Below are positions 11,930-22,373 of a DNA stretch of 64,000 nt, in pieces. This DNA comes from Vigna angularis (taxonomy: Eukaryota > Streptophyta > Magnoliopsida > Fabales > Fabaceae). The stretch lies in contig NC_068970.1 of assembly GCF_016808095.1 (NCBI RefSeq), forward strand, positions 23,790,501 through 23,854,500, read 5' to 3'. The notes below the pieces were generated by a model. It ran no database searches, was not told the DNA's origin, and worked only from the letters and a program-made list of their open reading frames with translations. The position numbers and the translations under genes are program-made. Within the stretch, counting starts at the first letter, position 1. Each line of letters starts with the position of its first letter.

Positions 11930-13440
11930 ATCATGCACTTCCAACTACTATATCATTTGCTCACACCATTAAGGTGATTATTGCAAACAAAAGAATATAC
12001 AGACAAAACAACACAAAAAAAAACATAAGCTAATATGCAAATGGAGTATTCATAAAATAGACATAGAGTAATTATCTCACATCATTCATTCAATAAAACA
12101 AGTATATCACATTTAAAAACTCTTACTATACTCAATTTATTCAAATATGTGCCCTTGAGTCAAACTATTGAAGTCATGCACTTGTGGTGACTAAATATTA
12201 CTCTACTAAGTCGATACGCACAAGGTTAATCCTTGTCACGATCATAAAAACCCTAGGGTAATCCTTGTGACAGGACCTCATACTACTCTCACCATCTAAT
12301 CATTCACCTCTACCTGAGTATGAATGATTAGTAGAGTTCAAGACGACTACACAAAATGGAAAAACCCTTACCTCAAGACACATCCTTGTGATACACATTC
12401 AACGGTATTCCCTCCCTGGAAATGCCCTACAAACCATCCATTCATATTTTACTTTAAAAACCAGATACAACATTTACCACACATATTCCTAACAATATTA
12501 TCGCTCAATAAAACACCTTAATACTCTTAAACACGCATAAAAATCCCTGATGAATCTATCTCAAACAAGCCAAAACAAAAGAAAATTTCAGTATACACAT
12601 TGGTGCTTAGAGGTGTTGCTCAACGTTAAGCCTTTCACAAAAGGTGGTGTTCAACAACTAACGCTCAATGTCATTCTTCTCACAAAAGTGGGCGCTCAAC
12701 GATACTTTCTAACACATAGCAATGTCCTGTTACCGCTCAGCACCAAAACATTTGCATTTTTTTTGTGCTCAACAATACAATTATAGGACTCAATAGTCTT
12801 AAGCTAAAATACTCCTAGACCTACACAATGAATTGGTGCTCATCGTCATTTTGCCACCGCTCAACGTTGTATCAAATATCAGTAGATTAATTTCTATGAT
12901 ATGGGGAAAATGAAATGTTCAAATGACCAAATTGGTATCCCCTTCTTAGTACCTTAGTTAAAAATAGTTTTTAATGTCAAAACACATATCAACTTACTCA
13001 ATTATCAGACCCTAAGTTCTTCAATCAACATAACTCAACCAAGACAAACATTCAAAACAACCAAATTCAGCAGATTAAACCTTATCATACAACTCAATCA
13101 TGCAAATAAAAAATTTAAAGATATATATGTAACTTAAAAATAATGCAATTAGCTTCCCTTACTTGAAAGACATAATGACTACTCAAAAATTCTAAAACAC
13201 TTTCAAATGCACAAAAAGTTCTATATGTCCTTATGAATAATACAAACACGATCATGACACATCATTATAACCATTGATCAATAAAGACTAGCAAGGAGAA
13301 TTCAAACACTACATACGAGCCAACAAGGTCACATGTAGAAGAAAAAAACTAAGAAAAAAGATAGAAAACTAACTTACTCTATTAGAGAAACTAATCAAAT
13401 GAAAGTGGAAAACTCACTTCAAAGATTACCGTATTGGTTT
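11930..13440. repeat. Degenerate LTR-like repeat fragment
   Basis: Less AT-rich than its surroundings and without a long frame. From 12160 to 12420 it has a pattern I associate with legume LTR retroelements, with recurrent CAAGGTTAATCCTTGT / AGGGTAATCCTTGTGA phrases and a TCACCATCTAATCATTCACC stretch. From 12600 to 12860 the words CTCAACG and GCTCAACG recur (near 12617, 12662, 12700, 12767, 12841 and 12864). The TTAGCTTCCCTTAC anchor near 13148 also occurs near 168. Boundaries are approximate and no PBS or coding part was found. Confidence 0.4.
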
Positions 13441-14908
13441 CTGATTTTTAAATAGATGAACTGACAGTTAAAAAAAAAGTTTTAGAAGGAAAGTATTTAA
13501 AAGAATTATATGATTTTAAAATAATATAATTCGTTTATAAAAGTTTTGTTATTAAAATAGTTGAGTTTTACTATTTTAAACACACTCTCACAACAAAAAT
13601 ATTATTCAAATACATGCATATTAATATTAATATTTTTAGTGACAATTTATGTTTCAAGTAGATAATGATGGGAAATAACAAAATTCGAGATAACGATATT
13701 AATTTAATAAAATGGTATGTAAACTTAGTTATATAAATGCTAAATTATATGAATACGAGAATATAATTAATTTCTACAATAATACAAATGATTAAAAGCA
13801 TAAGAAGTTTAAATATTTTATTATTTAAGCTAAACCGTTTATAAATAAGAAAAATTAATTATTCAAATTTTATTTTATAAAAATTATTATCTCTTTCGAA
13901 TGTTTTTTTTTCATATCTTATTTATAGATTTTTTAGTAAACTATTTGTTGTTTTTAAGATTTAAAACCACCGTAATAAAGGTGAAAGGGAATATATTTAT
14001 TTAAATAAAATTTTGCTTAGAATAAGTTTTTATTTGCATATTCCTTGTTTACAAGAAAGGTAGTTTGCATCCTTAAGCTATATGTTTGTTTGCATGTGTA
14101 GTTTCCTGGACAAAAATGTATTTTTATTAGAATAGAGACAGTGATATCTTCTATTTGACGATAAAGTTTTTTGAACGGGTTTGAACTTTTTATGTGAATC
14201 AAGGACGATATTCGAGTTTTGTTGGACTAGCTAAATGTTTCAAGTTATATTAAGCTATATTTTTTGCATTTTGTAAGAAAGTTAGAACAAATGATAAGTA
14301 TATATTAGTATCAAACTTAAAATAGAGAATCATATCTAATTGTAAAAGTTGAAAGAAATTTCTATAGTTTGAAGTTTGGTATGAAAAGGACTAGACGTTG
14401 CATATATAGGAATTTATTCTCATCATGCTTATGACGAGATTTTGGATCCTCATTTTTAAAACTATAAGTATGATTTATGGGAGGCATAAGAGAGACATGA
14501 TAGATAGGAGATCTTTTAAGTCACTCAATATTTATCTTCCAGAAATAAAGTTTGAGTATTTATATTTATATATGTATCATGGAGATGGTACAATGAATAA
14601 TTGATTTATTTTATTGAATCCTTTATAATAATATTTTTATATGGAGTATTGAAAAATTTCATTAACAGTTTATGTTAGACATTATTGTCATGAAACTAAG
14701 ATTTTATAAAAAAGAAAAAGAAAAGGGACAATTAAAACATGGAACCACACCATGATAAAAATACATTGCAAATGTACACCCAAAAAATACTTATTATGAA
14801 AATTTAAGTGAATAATAAATGAAAGCTAGTAAACCAAAATCTCGGCCACATGTGAAGTAATGATCTTACCATTCTGGGTCTGCAAGTACAAGTACTAGGT
14901 TCAAGATT
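13441..14908. other. AT-rich intergenic DNA
   Basis: No gene, terminal repeat or RNA feature recognised. Short frames, such as the one at 14017-14202 on the minus strand, show no family features. Confidence 0.5.
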
Positions 14909-15032
14909 GATATCACTCTCTACCCAAAATATTAAGACAAATGGATTAATGGGGATATTCAATCTTATATGGTGTTCTACTTTTTTATTTATATCCAATG
15001 TGAGACTTAGATTTACATTTGGAATTCTAACA
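14909..15032 (-). repeat. Short LTR/SINE-like unit
   Basis: Read on the minus strand, it begins TGTTAGAATTCC, continues through AAGTCTCACATTGGATATAA and ends GGGTAGAGAG, followed by TGATATCAATCT. That last word resembles a degenerate tRNA-Met primer site (TGGTATCAGAGC). The start and the 'CACATTGGATA' phrase match a dispersed legume repeat I know only from memory. No partner LTR was found, so a solo LTR or a SINE-like unit are both possible. Confidence 0.4.
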
Positions 15033-15117
15033 TTATCTTGGACACCAACCACTTTAGGATGATAATGTTATCGTATTTTTGTGCCAATTATGTCTTCACT
15101 CTTTGTTATGGAGTTTT

Positions 15118-15649
15118 TAGTGCTGTCAAAATGGATCATCCGGCTCAATCCGATCCGACTCATTTATTAGTAAGTCAAAAAAATTTGAATCTAACCCAAC
15201 CCAAGTGGGTTAAAGGAGTTGGCTCATTAGGTCATTTAATTACAAGTTTTTTTTTAAATCCAAAACAATTACAATTTTTATGTAATTCAAATTTAAATAA
15301 TTTCACTCTAAAATGATGTTAAACTCCAAAGACAATTCAAAATAGAAAAAATTAACAACTCAAATGTAATCCAAAAACAAACCAAAAAAACTAATAAATA
15401 AATTTATAATATTTATAATTTTTGTGTCACTTATCCATTTATAAGATTAGAGATAAATTTATAATATTTTACTCTCTTGAAACATTTTTTTCTTTATTTT
15501 CATTTACAATACAATAAATAAAAGGTTAACTAATAATATTAAAACATAAAATAATAAATAATTAAATTAAACTAGGTGGGTTGGTGAGCCAACTCAGTTC
15601 GAATAAGGTCAAGTTAATCTATGGATTCTAACCCATTTTTACATCATTA
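15118..15649. mobile_element. hAT-type MITE, about 530 bp
   Basis: Left end TAGTGCTGTCAAAATGGATC; right end TAACCCATTTTTACATCATTA, whose complement matches the left end with about four changes. This is the usual hAT MITE terminus in legumes. Subterminal GGGTTGG / CCAACCC words (15196-15230 and 15585-15600) add to the inverted structure. The interior is AT-rich and non-coding. Target duplication is not clear: the flanking octamers GGAGTTTT and GGATTTCA match only partly. Confidence 0.65.
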
Positions 15650-18429
15650 GGATTTCAATTCAACTTTCAACATTTATCTCTTTTTCCATTCAATTGATAG
15701 ACTGAATGCACATTGTATAAGTGTCCTCTAGCCTCAAATTTGTTTCCATTTTTTATTTTAGCCATCACAATGTGATAGGCTGAATACACACTACGTCATT
15801 TCTAATTAGATAGTATATAGTATGTATATTATATATTAATGACGGACTATATTTAATTATCTACAAATTTCATTATAGACAAGAAGAAAATACAATACGA
15901 CATACGATGGTAAACAGGTTGTTACGACTTGGAACGAGGAACATGATTTATTTATTTCTTAACCAAATTTACAATAGTTTGACAAATAATTAATACTTAT
16001 TATAGTCTAATAGGAAAATTAGATTGAAATAAATTATGAAAGTTGGTGTGACGAGTTTTTTTTTTCTTTGTTTAATACAAATCGCTTGTGTATTAAACTC
16101 ATAATACTCGTCTTAGCTAGCATAGCAGCAAACGGCAAACCAAACCCATGTGCTTCTGATATCACCAGAAGCTGAGAAAATGATGCTTTTTTTTTATCAG
16201 GGACATGACAGAAGCTTTGAACTAAAATTCGGAATATATAGGCTTCATACAATGCATATGAGAAATTGAATTTATTCGCGAGAATGAAAACCAGAGCCTG
16301 ATGTAATGCAAACTGCCACCTCTCAAAAACAGTTATTAATTTTAAAGATAGAGTTTAATTTAAATGTAAGAATTAATATTCTGAATAAATATTGAATAGG
16401 AACCTTGTTACTGTTATTAAAAAAGTATTATTAAAGTATTACTAAAGCTTTAAATCTTACTGAAAAAATAAAAAGCAAACTGCGATCTCTTCTTTGCGAC
16501 ATCTTCTCCCCTGTTTCGGCACCGGATCTATTGTGCATGACCGTGGTACACTTTGTCTGCAAGTCAGGGGAGACTTCCGAAACGGTTTTCGCTTGTGTTT
16601 CGGTTATAGAGTCAAGATTGTCTGTTTATTAAGTTCTGTGTATTTTCAAACTGTTCAGTCAATTTAAGAGATTACATGTAAGAGGTATTATGATGTCAAA
16701 TTTATAGATTAATTAATCTATAAAACCATGATGTTCAAATTTATAGATTAATTATTTGTTCATCTCATTAGTTGAAGAATTAAAAAGGTTTGGCTTCCTC
16801 ACAAAACCATGAGCAATGGACTTTAGGAAAATCTTTATCAAAGCTCCATGGACAACAAATATTCTTTTGGAAATGAAACGTTTTCTATTGAGTTGTTGAT
16901 GAGATTAAAGTTTTGAATATTATTAATTTAGTTATTAATGTTAACGAAGAATTAATTCTACACTAATGATATATAAATAAAAACTGAACAGAAAATTACT
17001 CATCACTTACAAATAATGTACTTAAGTTAGTTGAAAAATAATAAAATGATGACCATAATATAAAATATAAAATTAATATAAATTAAAATAAAGCTTCTTA
17101 TGATTGAAATATTACAAATTTTTAAAAGTTAATAATATAGTAGTGATAACATATAACATATTGAAAATATATTAAAATAATGTTTTTTCATGTCGGAGTT
17201 ACTAACATATTTATTCCTTTTGGTAATAATTATTTTATAAGATATTTTAGTTATATAGATAGAACAAAGAAACTAATGGTTTTGTGCAATTTCGGAATAG
17301 AACTATATATTTATATAATAGACATTGATAACATTTATAATTAGAGTTATTAGAGGTTGTCAATTTATTCATAATTGGTGGTTATGGAGGATAAATAAAT
17401 TTACACTTTATCTATTGTTTGAACTCATTCTGGTTTTAATGAAAAATCTTCATATTAATTTGATATATGAATAATATTAATTTTTTTAATTTGGATATGA
17501 GGAAAGGGATGAGTTTGTATGTATACAATTTACCATCATCTTCATTTTAAATTACTAAAACATATTTAGTTTAATAGGTAACCTTAAAAATTTATTATCA
17601 TTAATCTATTTGATTCTTTTGTTTTGTTTTATTTAAAGAACCATATTTTGTTTCAAATATTTTTACTCCTCATATTCCAAAATACTTTTTTTTTTCATTA
17701 CAACATCAAGTATATATTTTTTTTATGTGTTTTCATTCAAGTAGTGTATTATATTTTAGAAAACACAAACCTTAATTTTATAGAATTAGATATTTCCAGG
17801 AAATAAATGTGAATTTTTTTCTCTTTTTTTGTGTTTGATATTTATCTTTTGTAACATGAAAATGTCTAACTATCACTTGTTGTTATATTTCAATAATTAA
17901 AACTATTTTTTTAAAATTTTGATTGAATCTTTAATAATATTATGTTTTTTATTGTGAATTTTATTTTTATATTAAAAAATTATTAAATTAATATTGAGAA
18001 TAATGCAAGAGTGGATAAAGGTATACTTGTTACTTGACCAGCTTAAAGATGAGATATAAATTTCATTCTCTTTGAAGATGGGAAAGAGTATGAGTATAGA
18101 CTTTTAATTTTAAGATGGAGACAGGTATAGTCAAAGTTGCACCCATCCCATCTTGCCTTATAGTCATCCCTAAATTAACCTTAACTCACTTTTAAAATAA
18201 ACTTATTTTTATTTACTCACCAAATGAGGAGTTAAAAATGTCTCAACCCACATAAAGTAAGTGAATTAGGTTAAGGTTGAAGTGGATTTGGCTAACTAAT
18301 ATTAAAATATGACTTCACTTAATTCTTAAATACATTTCAAAATTACATGAGTTTATAAAATATTTTAAATTACAAATTAATCTCTAAATATTTTATATTA
18401 ACTGTAAAATTATCTTTAATTAATTTTTA
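15650..18429. other. Intergenic DNA with one GC-richer islet
   Basis: Mostly AT-rich. A GC-richer islet at about 16470-16640 contains no convincing frame. A 72-codon minus frame at 16034-16252 is not recognised. A perfect 24-bp palindrome lies at 16701-16724. Nothing else is supported. Confidence 0.45.
16701..16724. repeat. Perfect 24-bp palindrome with a flanking direct repeat
   Basis: Arms TTTATAGATTAA and TTAATCTATAAA. The left half recurs after ATGATGTTCAAA near 16738, so a unit of roughly 45-50 bases is partly duplicated. Confidence 0.8.
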
Positions 18430-18600
18430 TTATTTAAAACTGAATCACAATGTTGAGTCTAACCCAACTTGTCTTAGTTGATCCCAATTTGACTAAGACT
18501 AATTTGGACTTAGTTCAACCCAACCTTACATAACTTGGATCCAATCCAATTGAACCTTTCCTAACTTAGACCCAACTTTCCAACTAACTTGACATAATTT
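18430..18600. repeat. Degenerate AACTTGACTT short-period repeat, block 1
   Basis: Words such as CCAACTTGTCTTAG, CCCAATTTGACTAAG and TTAGTTCAACCCAACC repeat with loose spacing of about 10-25 bases. No frame. Confidence 0.6.
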
Positions 18601-19534
18601 TTTTTTGTTGATAAATGACTAAATTACTTAATTTGATACTTTTTTTTTACACTAAAATTGTATAAAATTTGATAAATCTATGAGCAAATCAACCCTTTTA
18701 GCTTAAAATGTTGAATGTTGTATGGAGAATTAGTTTAGTACGAAATTCATATGTTTTTTTTATTAAAATGTAGCACTTTTTGTAATAAGGAAGTTAAGAA
18801 AAATTTTAAATATGGTCTGCATAGTTGAAACATCAAAGTAAGGCGTTGAGTCAAGGAAAAAACCCTCTGATTAAGGAAACATAAAGAGACTGGATATGGA
18901 GAGCTTGATCTCTATAAGGAAGAGTCAAGCCCATAGGAAACCTTCCTAGGAGGAAACCTTAAGGCCGGCTCACCAAAGTAGAAGCTTGAGGCACAAGAAA
19001 ACCATACACATGAGAAAACCTCTATTGTTGATCACTAAAGAATGAAGTTGAGCTACAATCTTAATTTCTATATAAAAAAAATAGAGTGTTATTCTATGTT
19101 AGTGAACTCTTTTAGATCTTTTTCTTAGGATTTCTTTTTGTATTCATATCATCTTAAGAGAGTATGAGAGAGGGACAACCACTCTATATGCTTGTAAGAG
19201 GAATCATTAGCATGAGTAGTTAAACCCTCTTGTATTGAGGTTGGATGTAATATACTCTAATTTTTTGTATTGCTATTGATTTATATATAACATTTATGTT
19301 ATTCATGTGCTAACGATTTGGTATATGTTTTGATATCTGGATTAATCGATTACTCATCTTATACAACTGATTTGGCTTGAATTGAAAAACTAATCTTGAA
19401 TCTAAACTCCAACCAAGTCATCTAATGCATTTAAATGTTAGAAATAGATTTAATTGCTTTACTTGAGTTAAAATTCCTACACTTAAAGGAGGGATTCATT
19501 CATTAGTGATTGAGGAATCAACATTGTGCTTGAG
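18601..19534. other. Unclassified DNA between the two AACTTGACTT blocks
   Basis: Moderate GC from about 18835 to 19260, with recurring 'GGAAACC/GAAAACC' phrases and the phrase GAGTAGTTAAACCCTCTTGT. I suspect a dispersed non-coding repeat inserted into, or part of, the surrounding short-period repeat. No frame, primer site or terminal repeats seen. Confidence 0.35.
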
Positions 19535-20135
19535 ATCCTTAGTGTAGTCTGACTCAACTTGTCCTGACCTAACTTGTTTGACCTTGGTCTAGTTCGACTC
19601 GACTTGGCTTAGGTTCGAACTTGTCTTATAATTACTTGATTTGGCTTTATTTGGACTTGGATTTGACTTAACTCGGTTTAACATGGGTCCAGTTCAACTT
19701 AGCATGTCAAAGACTCGTTCTAATTTGGCTTCACTTAAATTTGGTCTAACTTGGATTGAAACCGACTTGGCTTGAGCTAAGCCCAACTCAACTAGCTTGA
19801 CATTGTCCTTACCTGATCCAACTTGACTTGGCCCTAACTCGACCCTACTCATATTGACTTAGCCTTGACTCTACTAGACTTGGGCTTGGCCAATAATTTC
19901 TCTCAGGTGTAACAAACTTGGTTCAATATGAATCCAACTTAACTTAGTCTAATTTAAGATGGGTCTGTACTAACTCAACTTGACTTGGTTTGAATTAGAC
20001 TAAACTTAATCTGTGCTCAACCTAACATGACATGGACTCAATCATACTTGACCTAACTTGATCTTGTTTGTCTTAGCCTAACCTAGACTTAACCTAACTT
20101 AGCTTAACCGAATTCAACTTGATTTGATCCATATG
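19535..20135. repeat. Degenerate AACTTGACTT short-period repeat, block 2
   Basis: About 600 bases built from variants of AACTTGACTTGGC, ACTCAACTTG, GACTTAGCCTT and CCTAACTTGA, roughly one every 10-20 bases and heavily diverged. Same vocabulary as the block at 18430-18600. Non-coding. Confidence 0.7.
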
Positions 20136-20410
20136 AATTTAGTTTACATTTAGATATTTTTCATATATCAAGTATTAGAGCAACGCTAATACTTTTTTCT
20201 ATTTGTATAAATATTTCTTAAATAAATATTTTTTATTCTATTTTTACAGAAGAACTTTTACTTAAAAATAAAGTACGAATATTTTGATTCATTAAACTTT
20301 TGTGATTATTTTGGTGTGATTTATTTTTCTCACGGGTGCTTTTAAAATTGTGAACTTTTTTCTGTGGTTCATATGAATTTGTTACCGTTAAGACATACGA
20401 TCCTTTTACT

Positions 20411-20420
20411 AAAATACTTA
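20411..20420 (+). repeat. Target-site duplication, left copy
   Basis: AAAATACTTA, identical to 21467-21476 across the MULE. Confidence 0.85.
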
Positions 20421-21466
20421 GGCTTAATACTAATTTTGGTCCCTAGTTTTGTCATGTGTGTTTAAAGTGGTTCTCCTATTTTTTAGAAGTTCATAGTGGT
20501 CCCATATTTTTTGTAAAAACGGTTCAAGTTGGTTCTTTTTTCTTACGACGTTAAAAACGCTAACAGTGTAATGTCCACACTAGTCAAAAGTGAATGAGTT
20601 TTCCACTTATTTATTGCTTGACAAACTTAGGTCAGTTGACTTCTAAATGTTAAAAGTTAAAGTTATTGACATGAAAAAAATTAAAGTTAAGGTTAAAAGA
20701 AATTATAATTAGGTTAGAAGCAATCTACCATCAAAACTTTATTTCAGAAACAAAACCTAAAGAACCCCAAAACGCAAGATGACAGATTCCAAAAACCTCA
20801 AAAGTGCAAGATCATAATACAATTGCAGATAATCCTAAAACGTGAAATCAGAAAACAAAACCCCAATTAGAAAATCCTAACTCCCAAATTGCATTAACAA
20901 TATGAAGAGGAGAAACAAGACACAAGAAATTTACAAATCACAACCCTTAACCCCAAACGACAACCCTAAAATCTCCAAATCACAAGATCACGAAGAACCT
21001 CAACCATTGCACTACCCTACTATAGAGAAAATAAAACAGAAACTCAATCCAAGAAAGGAAACTCAACGTCGCGAAATAAAAATCCCAAAAATAAAACCCA
21101 AATTTGAAACCCTAATACAAACAGAACTAGAACAAGAAGAAGGAAAGAAGAAATGTTTCCTATGATGTCAACCCAGAAACAGAGAAGAGGAAGGAGGAGG
21201 GTGTCTCCTTGCGCGACAAGGAACCCACGCTGCTGGTTTGTTAGAGAAAAAGGGGAGTCCCGAAAATGGAAGCCAGGAGTTTTTAAAACTCTTATTAAGG
21301 TAAAGGGTAATTGACCTGAGCTAGCCATGCAATCAATAACCGTGCAACTTATTAAAAATTCCATAAGCAAAAAGGACCAACTAGGAACAAGTATAAACTT
21401 CTAGAAAATAGGAGGATCACTTTAAACATATCTAACTAAACTAGAGACCAAAATTAATATTAAACT
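20421..21466. mobile_element. Non-autonomous Mutator-like element (MULE), 1046 bp
   Basis: Bounded by an exact 10-bp direct repeat AAAATACTTA. Left terminal inverted repeat begins GGCTTAATACTAATTTTGGT; the right end read on the other strand begins AGTTTAATATTAATTTTGGT. Similarity continues about 75-80 bases through GTTTAAAGTG and CTCCTATTTT. Long inverted repeats with a 9-10 bp duplication are the hallmark of MULEs. No transposase is present. The interior is moderately GC-rich; on the minus strand (21230-20900) it reads like a plant 5' leader with 'TTAGGGTTTC', so a captured host fragment is possible. The 87-codon + frame at 20902-21165 and the 108-codon minus frame at 21044-21370 look incidental. 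Confidence 0.85.
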
Positions 21467-21476
21467 AAAATACTTA
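21467..21476 (+). repeat. Target-site duplication, right copy
   Basis: AAAATACTTA, identical to 20411-20420. Confidence 0.85.
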
Positions 21477-22373
21477 ACTGTGTTTTTCTTTTCCTAACCA
21501 TATAAGTCTATTTTTTTTTCTAATACTTTTTTAGCTTATATCAAAATTAAGATTCAGATTCTTAATTTTTTATGTTTTATTGTCATTTTTCTTATTTGAT
21601 TCTACTAATTAGTATTAGAATTTGCGAGATTGTTTAGCAAATTTGTTATAGATTACATATTTATTTATTTTTATATAATTTAATAAAAAATTATATATTT
21701 ATATAACATGAATATATTTTCATTTATTTATTTTCCTATTATAAAAATCCTAATTAATATTGTATGATAAAATTTTCTTAAGATAAGTTCAAACCTATCT
21801 ATCATTACATAATCTCTTAAGTATTTGAACAATAAGACTTTCCCCAATGTAAATTGCAACCCTCCCTATCATAGTTGGACTGAGTTCACAATTCTACATA
21901 CAACTTTTGCTCGCCAAATTTAATTCCTTTCTCATACGGGGTTTAGGAGATTAGAATAGGGTAAAATTTATCTTCACCATTTGTTTTAAAAAAGAGTTAA
22001 AGAAATAGACATAGTGGGCAAGAATGCCAAACCCCTAAAATAGATAATAAAAAAAGAAAAAAGAAAAAAGTTGGAAGCAGACAACCCTAATATTGGGCCG
22101 GGTTTTGGTTTATCGTGAATCAGACGGCCCGTTTTTGAACCCCCCCTTCGTCTCACACTCACGGTGTTGCCTCGCTTCAGAGGCCAGCCGAATTTGCTGC
22201 GTCTTCTTCCTTGACCACGGAACAGTTCAATAACAATTCCAAACCTGAGGGAACCAACCCATCAACGTAACCCTTCTCTCTCTTTCAATCGTGCCACTTT
22301 CACACCCACCAAACCAATGGCTTCCACACCTCAAATGCGCTAAAATCCATTTCCATTTCCTTCCCTCAAATCC
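21477..22373 (+). promoter_or_regulatory. Upstream region of the PPR gene
   Basis: AT-rich to about 22070, then C-rich from 22130 to 22373, consistent with promoter plus 5' leader. No clear TATA box near the C-rich leader, which is common for housekeeping PPR genes. The 102-codon frame at 22291-22599 overlaps the PPR start in another frame and is a shadow. Confidence 0.45.

Noticed and set aside
17340..18180. Possible hAT-like MITE (TAGAGGTTGTC near 17347, complement of GTCATCCCTA near 18165)
   Set aside because: End similarity is weak and the flanks show no target duplication.
20902..21370. 87- and 108-codon frames inside the MULE
   Set aside because: Opposite-strand overlapping frames with no transposase motif; the MULE interior explains them.
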